Shown here one piece after another: positions 9,768 through 20,990 of a stretch of DNA of 64,000 bases. The DNA comes from Apis mellifera. Its lineage: Eukaryota > Arthropoda > Insecta > Hymenoptera > Apidae. Each line of letters opens with the position of its first letter. The stretch's first letter is position 1. A model generated the notes under the pieces. It had not been told where the DNA came from, did no database searches, and worked only from the letters and a program-made list of their open reading frames with translations. The DNA is taken from the NCBI RefSeq assembly GCF_003254395.2, contig NC_037638.1:1431001-1495000 (forward strand), in the 5' to 3' direction. The position numbers were made by a program, and so were the translations under genes.

Positions 9768-10350
9768 AATTTCCTTCCCTCGATCGAGGATCGATAAAAA
9801 ATTATTGATCGAAATTTCGATTTGTGCGGCGTCGATAATTTAATAATTCGAAATTGTAAGTAATCGTGGAATATTTATCGTCGATTTATATATAAAGTAT
9901 AAAGTTAAAATGGAATAAAAATAATTTCGAACGAAAAAAATTTTTGAAAAGCATTGAAAATTACTTCTATAATTTCCTTCCCTTGATCGAAAATCGATAA
10001 AGAATTATTCATTGAAATTTCGATTTGTGTGTCGTCGATAATTTAATAATTCAAAATCGTAAGTAATCGTGGAATATTTATCGTCGATTTATATAAAGTA
10101 TAAAGTTAAAATGGAATAAAAATAATTTCGAACGAAAAAATTTTTGCAAAGCATTGAAAATTATTTCTATAATTTTCTTTCCTCGATCGAAATTTCGAAT
10201 TGTGCGCCGTCGATAATTTTCGATCATTCGAAATCGTAAGTAATCGTGAAATATGCATTATCGATTTATATATAAAATATAAAGTTGAAACGGAATAAAA
10301 ATAATTTCGAACGAAAAAAATTTTTGCAAAGCGTTGAAAATTACTTCTTG
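9768..10350. repeat. About 200-bp tandem repeat, three copies
   Basis: AATTT(T)CCTTCCC starts at 9768 and 9971 and a variant at 10171 (periods 203 and 200). Units share CGATCGAAATTTCGATTTGTG, GTAAGTAATCGTG and a run of A before TTTTTG. Copy 3 has lost a piece near its start. Confidence 0.9.
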
Positions 10351-11079
10351 CGTACTTAGATGGAAAAAAATTTTGAACGCAACGTAATTTTTGGCAGGAA
10401 TGCGGAATGCAATTTGATAATACGTAATGGAAACGATTACAGTTAGTTTATGCAAAATCGTTGAATAATTGGCGGAAGGGGTACGCCTATTTTTACCATC
10501 GATAATCGCCGGCAGAATTTTCTTGCAAAGTTTATACCTTCTTCTTATTTCCATTAACCAAGATAAGTAATAGCGAAACGTTATTAGAGCGTTATTGGAC
10601 GATCCATTGATTAAAATAATTTCCTTCCATTTCGCCCCATTCCTTATTGACTAATCATCTTATCGAGATGAATTTTATTATATAATTTTCGAAAGATGGA
10701 TAGTTTTTTTTTTACATTACTTCCGCATATATTTTTCTTGAAACGAATCGTGTATTTCGTCAAATAGATAAATCAACGTTACATTAAATAATTATTGCAC
10801 ATCGAGATTTAGAACTCGAGAAATCGTATGCGTTTCTTTCGATCGATCTGCAAAAAAAAAATACGACGTACAATTTTTGATAGCAAAAGTTTCTAATTTT
10901 TTTTTTTTATCATTTTCAACATTTATTCTTTCGAGTAAAAGATGTTATATCTGGAAGAGGTAAGAACCGTGTCGAGAATAAATATATATTTTACTTTGAA
11001 AAAATAATTATAACCTTGAAACACCGTTACTTATCGTTCGAAATAATATTTTATTCTCGCGTTATTACGTACGAAACTG
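10351..11079. other. AT-rich unique DNA
   Basis: Poly(T) and poly(A) runs and scattered TCGA words. The 98-codon minus-strand frame that ends at 10258 overlaps the array and looks accidental. Confidence 0.6.
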
Positions 11080-11640
11080 GGAGGATCGTCTGGGCAGGGT
11101 TAGTCTGGCAGGGGGGGGGGGCGGTTGGAGGGACGACGTTTATCCTTATATTATTGCGGCGATAAACAACGTTGTTAATTCTCGGCCGCGTTGGCGCGGA
11201 CGCGAACCCTCTCCCCCGCCGCGTTACCCTCGGTCGATATGATATCTCAATGACGGTTGTTGAATTTGCATTGCATTAGCCACGGTGGTGCCTAGATACC
11301 GCGATATCGAACGACGCCACGGCGACGCGCTTGTTACGTTAACAAGAGAAAGTGTTAACGACGGGGGTGAGCGTGTGTTAACGAGAGAATGACGCGGCAA
11401 CTATACGAGGAAAAATAGTGTGGCAGTAACAATAAACGCCTCTCGTAATTTTGCCTCTCGCGTCGCTCGCTCGTTAAGACTTTTTTTGCCTTTCCTTTTT
11501 CTCGCGTCGAGAAACCGGAGAGGCGACGAGGGCGCCTCCTCGCCTTCGCTTCTCGGCAACGTTGCCTCCCCTCGCGCGTTTAATTCACGTTCAATGGATA
11601 TCGCGGTCAACGCGAACGTTGGAAATTGAGACGAATTTTT
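11080..11640. other. CpG-rich island with an 11-G run
   Basis: GC- and CpG-rich block with an unbroken G11 at 11111-11121. Two antisense frames of equal length (11401-11610 minus, 11420-11629 plus) mirror each other, as expected for CpG-rich DNA rather than for genes. No splice-bounded exon is visible; it could be regulatory. Confidence 0.5.
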
Positions 11641-12454
11641 TTTTTTCTTTTTTTCCTTTGTCTCTTTTAAACGAGGAGTTTAAAAGAACCGTTTGCCAAT
11701 AATTAAGGCAGATCTTATCGCGGATCTTTGAAGAGAGATGGTTGAAATCGAGGAGTATGAAGGTTAGGAGTTGGTTATTTCATTTCTTCGAAAAGTAAAT
11801 TGCACGCGTCGGTCGAAAATTTAACTCATTGTTTTAAATCGTTACTTTTTATCATTATTTTATAAATAAAGCGCGTTCGGTTTTTCGGCAACGCGTTTTC
11901 AATTTGAAAGCTTGAAATTATCTCTCGACTCGGGCGTTAATTTTGGAGGGAGGCAATAACGCGATGTTAAAAAGACGATTCTTTTCCCCTCCCTCTCTTC
12001 TTCTTTCTTCTTCCCCGTTTTTTAATATCCATTAAATAGCGAACGTTCCCCTTAAAGAGGACTTTTATGTACCTTTATTCCCCCGACTTGATTAAAGATA
12101 ATGAAAAATTTTGCTCACCGATCCCGCAATAATAGAATGTACTTACGAACGCGCGAAACGCTATAATCATCGTAAATGTTCCCAATTTCGCGTTATCAAA
12201 AGCGCGGATTGAAGAAGCGCACTTTTTCACGGCCGCACACACGCGAGATATAATTGTCGGCTATCGATCGCCCGTTTCAAACGATCGGAAACGATCATCA
12301 CGCGCATCGCATGCGGCTCTCAAATGATCCGTTGCTCGCCTCCACGCTTATTTGCAATAACAAATTTTCGTTAACAACCCGCTCGTCGAAAAAACGGCCT
12401 CTTTAAAAAAGAATATATATATATATATATATTAATTCCATATACGTTTATGAT

Positions 12455-12485
<31 letters not shown>

Positions 12486-13489
12486 AATTTAACTCGCAAG
12501 GATATTTCGAGTTAAAGAGAAGAACGTTTACGACGATCCACAGTCGAGAAATCGAATCATGGATGATCTTCGAAAGGGTAAAGAAAAATTCTTCCTTATC
12601 CACGATTCCCGAGATTCCGATATCGCTAATGAGCGGCCCGGACCAGTCAGTTTCACCGGCGAACAGCAAACAGAGCAAAATTTTAATCGCCGATTAAATG
12701 GGAACACCGTCCAACGCGATCTCTCGCGTCTTCTTTACCTCGAATCTCCTTTACCTCGACGGGAACACGTCGCAGACGGGGGATAAATTGCATCCAACAT
12801 TGGTTGGAACGTGGGGATCGTTCGGAAAGTTAGTCCTTAGTCACGGCCGCTGTATAATAAGATAAGTTTGCGCAGAAAATCGGCGATAACTGGAAACTTT
12901 GCAATCATAATTTTGTTCGAAGGGCGAGATAAAACTTCTCTCTCTCTCTTTTTTCAATTTCTCGCGTCCTCTTCTCACACGTTTCTTCAGTTTCTTTTTC
13001 ATTATTTTTTGTGCTTCTTTTCCTTCTTACTTCATTATCTATTCCTCCTCTTTTTTCTATTTTCGCCAATTTTAGATCTTTCTTGCTCTCTTCTATCCTC
13101 TTATTCTCCAATTTTCTTCCTTTCTTCCTTTCATCGCATCGCACGTTTCGTCGATAACGAACTGGTTAACACGCGTTCGTTACTCGTAGGTGTATTAAAG
13201 AGGCGAGGAGGTGATCCTCGACTACCTGCCACCGGCTGGCTCGTAATCATTTCTTTCCGCGCCCCCCCTACGGCTCGGCCAGAGTCATTAGATACGCGAT
13301 CGGTGACGAGGTGCCTTATCGAATTCCAATGGAACACCGGCTGCACACGGGTCGAGATCATTTGGATAACTAATTGGGCGGTGAGTTACGGTTACGCGGT
13401 ATCTCACCTGCCTGGACGGCGGTGAGTCACCCGATTCTATCTAGGTGTGCGGCCATCCAGCATCCTAGGTTTTTCGACTTAGGAAATCC
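11641..13489. other. Mixed unique DNA with CpG patches
   Basis: Contains (AT)n at about 12414-12431, an A-run at about 12455-12475, CpG-rich patches at 12600-12800 and 13140-13440, and a long pyrimidine tract (12935-13130). A 75-codon ATG frame at 12559-12786 (MDDLRKGKEKFFLIHDS...) has no recognisable domain or clear splice sites. I do not call it a gene. Confidence 0.5.
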
Positions 13490-15110
13490 GAGTTTTGGAT
13501 TTTGTCGAGTTATTTTAGTTATTATGGCGAGTTGTGGAGAGGAAGAATGGTTATTATATCGGTGCGAGTTTTTGGATTTAGAATTTTGTTAATTAAGGAT
13601 TTGAGTTATTTTAAGGTGAAAATATTGGAAATGTGAAAAGTATTTAACGTGGATTTTTGAATTCAAAAATTAGAGTTTTGGATTTTGTTGAGTGGGAATT
13701 AGAATTATTTTTTTATGGCGAGTTGTGGAGAGGAAGAATGAATTATATTATAATTATATTATATCGGTGTGAATTTTTGGATTTAGAATTTTATTAATTA
13801 AGGATTTGAGTTATTTTAAAGTATTGGAAATATTATGGAAATATTGATCGAGGAAGAATGGTTTTATTATATCAATGTGAGTTTTTGGATTTAGAATTTT
13901 GTTAATTAAGGATTTGAGTTATTTTAAGGTGAAAGTATTGGAAATGTGACTATCTAACGTGGATTTTTGGATTCAGAAATCAGAGTTTTGGATTTTGTTG
14001 AGTGGGGATTCGAGTTATTTTAGGGTGAGTTGTGGAGAGAAAGAATGGTTATTATATCAGTGTGAGTTTTTGGATTTAGAATTTTATTAATTAAGGATTC
14101 GAGTTATTTTAAAGTATTGGAAATATTATGAAAATATTGATCGAGGAAGAATGGTTTTATTATATCAGTTTGAATTTTTGGATATAAAATTTTGTTAATT
14201 AAGGATTCGAGTTATTTTAAGGTGAATTGTTGAAAATATTGGAAATGCGGCTATCTAGCGCAGATTTTTGGATTCAGAAATTAGAGTTTTAGATTTTGTT
14301 AAATAGGGATTTGAGTCATTTTAAGGTGAGTTGTTGAAAGTATTGGAAATATTATGGAAATATTGATCAAGGAAGAATGGTTTTATTATATGAGTGTGAG
14401 TTTTTGGATTTAGAATTTTATTAATTAAGGATTCGAGTTATTTTAAAGTATTGGAAATATTAATCGAGGAAGACTGATTATTATACGAGTGTGAATTTTT
14501 GGATTTAAGAAATTCGAATTATTTTATGATGAGATGTGAAAAATATGGAAATATTAAAGAATAGTTTTATTATATCATTATGAAGTTTTAGATTTTATTA
14601 AGTAGGGATTCGAGTCATTTTAAGGTGAGTTGTTGAAAGTATTGGAAATGTGGCTATCTAGTCTGGATTTTTAGACTCAGAAATCAGAGTTTTAGATTTT
14701 ATTAATTAGGGATTCGAATTATTTGGTATAAGATGAATTGTGGAAAATATGGAAATATTGAAAAATGATTTTATTATATAAATAGGGATTTGAGTTATTT
14801 TAAGGTGAGTTATGAAAAGTATGGAAATATTGATCGAGGAAGAATACAAATTACAAATATTGAATCGATATAGATTTTTACATTTAGAAATTAGAGAATG
14901 GTGAATTATGAAAAATACGGGAATATTAATTGGAAGAAATGATTACAAGTATTATATTAATGTAGAGACTTTTGTATTTAGAAATTATAGATTCGAGTTA
15001 TTCTATATTAAATCATGAAAAGTATGGAAATATTAATTGGAAAAAAATTACGAATATCGATGTGGATTTTTGCATTTTATTCTACGATGAATTATAAAAA
15101 GTATGGAAAT
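13490..15110. repeat. Degenerate tandem array of T-rich units
   Basis: The phrases GAGTTTTGGATTTTGTTGAG, GAGGAAGAATGGTTATTATAT, TTTTTGGATTTAGAATTTTG and AATTAAGGATTTGAGTTATTTTAA recur at least six times in varying order, with unit lengths of about 180-310 bp. The right end (after about 14800) is strongly decayed. Internal rearrangement is evident because sub-blocks are sometimes skipped. Confidence 0.85.
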
Positions 15111-16640
15111 ATTGGAGAAAAACTATTGTGAATAATAATATCTTTTAAAGAAATTAATTCATGCCCGTTTAATTCAATAAATAAATTCCAAGAATTCACT
15201 TTCAAATTTGACCCTCGTCGATTTAGAAAAAGTCCTCGATCGAAGCTACGTAGTACGACCGCGTCCTCATATGAGCGTACCTCGAAAGGAAACCCCGCCG
15301 CGACCGTAAAAATATACACGGTGTGTTCCCCAACCGGTGTTCCTTCGTTCTAAAGGGGACGGTCCACCTTAATCTTGGAGGAGGTCTGGCCTGGCGGAAC
15401 GGCGGAACGGTGGAACAACGGCCGCTCCGTACACGGGTGGGAGGGGGTGGAGGAAGAGGGCAGCATTAGCGTGCTAAGCAGATGCAGATGAAACAAATGG
15501 ATTCGCTCGGTGACCGTCGTAAATCCACGGTATCGTTGACACGATCCGCACACCCTCGCACGAACCCGTGCTATACGAACTCTCTCTCTCTCTCTTTCTC
15601 TCGGCTACGACCTTATGCCTTCCCTTGCCCTTTATCCGCTTCCCCGTATCGTAGGGAGAAACCGTGGCCCGTGCTTCTCCCTCCATCTTTCTCATTTACG
15701 CTTTATATACCAACTTATGCACGATACAATCGTTGTTGATCCCGAGGAATAATGGACGGGCGATATCTCGAAGAATTTTCAATTTCTTCCCGATAAGAAT
15801 CCGGTTCCCGGGTGAATAATTTTACCCAACGAAAGTTTTGGTGGGTAAAAAGAAAAAGAAACGTAGAGTGAGAAACGTTTCGAACGAACGAATAACAGAT
15901 TTCTTCGAACGAATTTCTTCGCCACAGTTTAAATCAAATCTTTTAAACATATGCGAGCGAAATTTGATAGTTTTTCGAGCGTTAAGGAATAACTGTTACT
16001 TCGATAATAGAGAGAGATTATATAAGCGAGTGGAACAACAGCGTATAAATGTTATACTCGAGAGTGATCGCTTAATCGAAATAAATTTCTCGCATCTCGA
16101 TTCAATCTCAATTAAACAACGTCTATCTAATTCTATCCATACGTCTCTAAGTGAAAAAGATCGACTGGAGAAATATAGAAAAATAATAAACTCGCTCTCG
16201 GTGGAAACCATTCTTTACTCGCGACCAACGTTGGAACGTGGCAACAAAGCAAACCAGTCTCTTTAAAGTATCAATTAGCGGTCGGCTACCACGATGCTTT
16301 CGTAACGCATGCGCGAGAAAGCTTTATCTCGTTTAGGCCGCGGCCGGCCTAACGCGCAAATTAGACCTGTTGAAAACGCGCAACGGTTGAAACGTTGGGG
16401 CGAAATCACGCGGGCAAACCGCGATTTCGCAAGCATCGTTGAACCGTGTCAGTTGATGCAACGTTGATTTTTTTCCTCCTACCCCCTCTCTTTGACAGGA
16501 GGAGGAGGAGGAGGGAACACCTGTAATAAATACGTTGTCTCAATTGGAATTTAATTAATGGAACGCAATTCCAACGCTTATCGCGATCGAAGGCTCGCGC
16601 GAGGTACACCTCCGTTCCATTAACGCGATTTACGAAGCAT
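15111..16640. other. CpG-rich unique block with Met-less open frame
   Basis: CpG-rich patches at 15230-15460 and 16280-16640, (CT)n at about 15580-15603 and (GGA)n at 16496-16515. The frame 15838-16266 (plus) is open for 142 codons and looks fairly protein-like (..RERLYKRVEQQRINVILES..), but it has no ATG and no good acceptor at its start. I leave it unannotated as a gene. Confidence 0.45.
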
Positions 16641-18046
16641 CGAAGGGAAACACGGTTACGCGGTATGAGTTATATATACGCGTTACTCGGATATTTAGTA
16701 TATTCCTGATCCGCTAAAGAAAATAAAAAGAAAAGGTATTGAAAATATTTCCATATAGAGATCTCTGTTTTTTGGGATACATAAAGATGTTGGCAAGTGA
16801 AATGAAAATAGGAAAGTAAATAATAGGAAATAATTGAAACAATCGGTGTCATTCTTCGAGATGTAAATTTGAATATTTTATTATTTTATTCTTTTTTCGT
16901 AACATTTAAATTCTCCATTAGTGATTAATCGAACATTCAATTTATTTTAATAAGCAATTTATTCATAAAGCAACTTTATCCGATATTTTTAACCTCACTT
17001 TTCCTACCAATTGGCTCAATGCCCAACTTCGAATCGAACATTTCGCTCGAGATCGAATATACTCTTAATACTTTTAACAATTTTCAATCGAGGCATGAGA
17101 CTTCCAAGCATAAAACATATATATATGATCCATGTTGTTGAGTTGTGAATGGTTAAAATTCCAGGAAACGCTGCGGCCTACATTTTTCCCCCTCGAAATC
17201 CATACGTCACAGTAGTAGCAGTAGAATAAGAAAAAGAGGAACAGTGAAACGACGCGTCAGCTCGCCATCCTCGCAATGGCGGAGCGTGTGGGGTAGGTCG
17301 TGCGAATCCTTCTCGACACGAAACGAAAGAGAGCGCGTTTCAAAGAATATTCCTTGCTCATAATTGCGTAAACAGATATCTGAAATATGATTCGTTCGAA
17401 TATAACAAATTTTTATTATTTATATTTTTATTCATTACATTTATTATATTTATATTTATATTTTTATTATAATAAAACGTGTGCACAAATTCTATTCGCA
17501 CAGAAAGATCGATGATTTTTGAATTTTGACAAATAATCGTGTCACGATAATGTGATACACAATTTTGATTGATAATTTTAATCGATATGATAAATTTATC
17601 GTATTTTGGATCGAAATGGATCGCTCCTTTTCGATGTTCCTTTTCTCTAAGATCTTGTTAACCGATCCCAGCATTCCGATATTGGGCTGCCGATGCTACA
17701 ATGGACGGAACAATATTGCAGAAACGGTGTCGAGAATTTACACGTTGCACGCACGCAACGGAATTGCGGGATGCCGCAAGGGATTTCAAGACCGGTTTCT
17801 CTTGGAAAAAGAAAAACGACGAAATCCCTTTTGTGTTCTTTCATATTATATCGCGTGTCGTTTTGTTTCGAGGATTCTCCGTTTTCCGGTTTTGCTACAA
17901 TCGAATTATTCGATTTCAAACGAAAAGTTTATTCTTATTTCGTACCTGTTTTTTTCTTTATCTCGAAACAGAATTTTAGCTACTGATTGATAACTATAAT
18001 TGAAGATTGATATTAATTTCGAGAAATTAAATGTTATCACGATAAT
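16641..18046. other. Unique AT-rich DNA
   Basis: Contains a CpG-rich patch at 17170-17340 (GCAATGGCGGAGCG). Several overlapping frames at 17565-17990 exist in different phases but lack ATG starts or recognisable motifs. No gene is supported. Confidence 0.5.
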
Positions 18047-18239
18047 AAAGGGTGTCTTTAAAAATTAATTGATTTCAATTAAATATAAAAGAGAGTTTTT
18101 AAAATATTGTTCAATAATGAAGACACGCTCCATTTTTACTAATCCTAAACTCTCATCTGTCAAACTGTTTTTCAAAAGATTGCCGACAACTTGATGCAAA
18201 AATGGCGGCAAATTCAAATTTTGCGTTAATTTTAGTAAA
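18047..18239 (-). mobile_element. MITE derived from the mariner-type element
   Basis: Read on the minus strand, 18239 to about 18105 matches the first 160-170 bp of the element at 936 (TTAACGCAAAATTTGAATTT, CCGCCATTTTTGCATCAA, ...GTGTCTTCATTATTGAACAA). The rest, about 18095-18047, matches its 3' terminal repeat (..AAAAGAGAG.. on plus, then TTTAAAGACACCC on minus). The whole middle of the element is missing. The join falls in TTTTAAAA, shared by both sides, which suggests a microhomology deletion. Confidence 0.85.
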
Positions 18240-18479
18240 GGAAAATTCCATTCTTTTTTGTAACTTTCATATATATATAAAAAGAAAAAAGTTGTATTAA
18301 TATTTTAATTGATAATTGATACTCAAATCGATGAATAAACATCGAATCTCGATTAATCGTCTCACAAACGAAGCCTCAAAAATCCATCGAGAAGAAAAGA
18401 AAATAATTTTTCTCAAACTTAATGCAAAAATCCCATTCAAACTCAATTTCTCCAATTTCAATTCAATTTCAATATTCAC

Positions 18480-18482
<3 letters not shown>

Positions 18483-18528
<46 letters not shown>

Positions 18529-18546
18529 GCGCACACACACACACGC
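18483..18546. repeat. (CA)n microsatellite with GCGC interruption
   Basis: About 23 CA units, a GCGCG interruption, seven more CA units, then GCATGCATGCAT. It causes a repetitive His/Thr frame on plus and a Val/Cys frame on minus. Confidence 0.95.
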
Positions 18547-18589
18547 ATGCATGCATTTACTGCTCGAAAAAGGTAGACAGAACTTTTCT

Positions 18590-19110
18590 CATCGGGAACT
18601 TCGTCCCATGCTCGTTCCTCGGTCGGAATCGAAAAGCACGGGGCACGAGGAAGGGACGCCATAAATAGCGAGAAACTCTGCCATTTCTACGGCGCGTTCA
18701 TTGAGATGCAAAATATCACGGGGCGGGTATGTACGATAACGAGCGGTGGAAAAAGCGTTTAGAGTTTCGAGCGCTCGGTCGCGGTCTCGGTGGTGGAGGA
18801 GGGGAGGGGAGGATGATTTAGAGGGCGCAGCGGCGCGTCTTGTTTCGATCCGCGTAAATCAACGATCCCCCTCCACCGGCCGTCCACCACACCGGTGGAG
18901 TGTGGAGCAATTAATAGCGGCGCTCGTAATGCGTGGCTGGCATGCGAGAGGGCCGCCTTTATTTACCGATCCGATGAAATATTGGATCCGGCGCCGGATT
19001 CCAGCGGAATACCAGTGGAACGAGGAAATCCGCCGCTCGAATTCTCGCGCCCCTAACGCAGCCGTCGTCCGCATCCCCTCCTTTCCCCTCCTTTCCGCCA
19101 TTATCCCATC
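18590..19110. other. CpG-rich island
   Basis: GC-rich unique block. A 199-codon frame on plus (18746-19345) begins with GTG, is Arg/Ser-rich and then runs into the repeat array; an antisense frame covers the same bases. No exon is supported. It could be a conserved non-coding element. Confidence 0.45.
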
Positions 19111-19114
19111 CTGC

Positions 19115-20035
19115 TCGACGAGTTTTTTTTTTCCTCGCGTGAGAATCGAAGGTTTTTTTTTTTTAGTTAATGAGAGGAATTATGTTACGTTTATATTCGT
19201 GCGTATTCCTGTGTTTTTCATGGATCTTGGTTGGGATGTTTTCTTTTCCTCGCGTGTGACGTTTAGATTTTGGTCTTTCGAACTTGATTTTCAAAACAAT
19301 GCAGAAGCTTCGAAGAATTTTCACTCGATCGCAACGTGTTCTTAACGATTATCCGATCTTTTGATGATTTTTTTTTTCTTCGCGTGAAAATCAAAGGATT
19401 TTTTTTTTAGTTAATGAGAGGAATTTAGTTTTTCAAATTTCGCGCGTGGAAAAATTGGAGAGCATTTCTGATTGAAGAATTTTCACTCGATCGCAACATG
19501 TTCTTAACGATTATCGCGTCATGTTCGATGATTTTTTTTTCCTCGCGTGAGAATCGAAGGATTTTTTCTTTTTTTTTTTTTAGTTAATGAGAGGAATTAT
19601 GTTACGTTTATATTCGTGCGTATTCGTGTGTTTTTCATGGATCTTGGTTGGGATGATTTTTTTTTCCTCGCGTGTGACGTTTAGATATTTAGATTTTGGT
19701 CTTTCGAACTTGATTCTCGAAACTATGCAGAAGTTTTGAAGAATTTTCACTCGATCGCAACGTGTTCTTAACGATTATCGGATCTTTTGATGATTTTTTT
19801 TTTCTTCGCGTGAAAATCAAAGGATTTTTTTTTTTAGTTAATGAGAGGATTTAGTTTTTCAAATTTCGCGCGTGGAAAAATTGGAGAGCATTTCTGATTG
19901 AAGAATTTTCACTCGATCACAACAATATTCTTAACAATTATCAGGTCGATGAGTTTTTTTTTCCTCGCATGAAAATCGAAGAATTTTTTTTTTTTTAGTT
20001 ACTATGAGGAATTTTTCAAATTTCGTGCGTAGAGG
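19115..20035. repeat. Composite array with alternating A and B blocks
   Basis: Block A (..GTTACGTTTATATTCGTGCG.., ..CATGGATCTTGGTTGGGATG.., CTTTCGAACTTGATT) occurs at about 19118-19365 and 19530-19790. Block B (TTTTTCAAATTTCGCGCGTG, ATTGGAGAGCATTTCTGATT) occurs at about 19365-19530 and 19790-19950. A partial copy runs to 20035. Both blocks start with a T-run, CCTCGCGTGA(A/G)AATC and TTTTAGTTAATGAGAGGA, and end in TTTTCACTCGATCGCAAC. So B is a shorter relative of A, and A+B (about 420 bp) was duplicated as a unit. Confidence 0.88.
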
Positions 20036-20269
20036 AGTTGGAGAGCGATTTGAAATTAATTTCTTTCTATTCATTATTCATCAGTCTCGAATGACGCGAA
20101 TAACAGTCGATTCCTGGAATGTACCACCTACAAATCCTAAGAATTCAGCACCCGTTTCCTCTTGCACGCGGAATTCCTCGCCAATCAATTAGAATAACTG
20201 AGCGAAACTCTCCACACTAATCATCTCCTCGACGTACGCGCCTCCTATAAATCGCTAAAATTCTTTGCA

Positions 20270-20990
20270 AAACTTCGATAATTAAAACGTCGAAACTTCT
20301 CGAAGTGGAACGAACGAAGAATAGAAATACGAATCGAGGAAAAGAAAAGAGAAATTTCGATATATAATAATTAAATCAATTCGATAATCAATAATTAAAA
20401 CGTCGAAACTTCTCGAAATGAATAAAGAAAATGATGAATAGAAATAATAATAAATAGAATAATGAAGAATAGAAATACGAATCGAGAAAAAGAAAAGAAA
20501 AATTTCGATAATTAAAACATCGAAACTTTTCGAAATGAATAAACGAAGAATAGAAATACGAATCGAGAAAAAAAAAAGAGAAATTTCGATATATAATAAT
20601 TTTAAAATTATATATTAATAATTATATAAATTATATATAATAATTAAAATATATATAATAATATAAATAATATAAAAATAATAAATAATAATAAAAAATA
20701 ATAAATATTATATAATAAATAATATAAAAATAATATAAAATAATATAAAATATATATAATAATTTTAAATTAAATCAATTCGATAATCAATAATTAAAAC
20801 TAATAATCGAAACTTCTCGAAATAGAACGAATGAAGAATAGAAATATAGATCCAGAAAAAGAAAAGAGAAATTTCGATATATAATAATTAAATCAATTCG
20901 ATAATCAATAATTAAAACGTCGAAACTTTTCGAAATGAATAAACGAAGAATAGAAATAGAGATCCAGAAAGAGAAATTAATCGCATCAGG
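20270..20990. repeat. Tandem array, unit about 120 bp, with AT insertion
   Basis: ATTAAAACGTCGAAACTTCTCG occurs in variants at about 20280, 20394, 20510, 20790 and 20910, followed each time by GAAGAATAGAAAT and AGAAATTTCGATATATAAT. Between about 20590 and 20770 the array is split by an expansion of TAATA/ATATA words, which seems to have grown from the TATATAATAATT element of the unit. Confidence 0.85.

Noticed and set aside
12868..13425. 185-codon plus-strand frame
   Set aside because: It starts with TTG, its first half is a pyrimidine tract giving a Phe/Leu/Ser stretch, and the rest has antisense frames and no recognisable motif.
18746..19345. 199-codon plus-strand frame
   Set aside because: It starts with GTG, is biased to Arg/Ser by CpG-rich DNA, has an antisense partner and runs into the A/B repeat array without a splice site.
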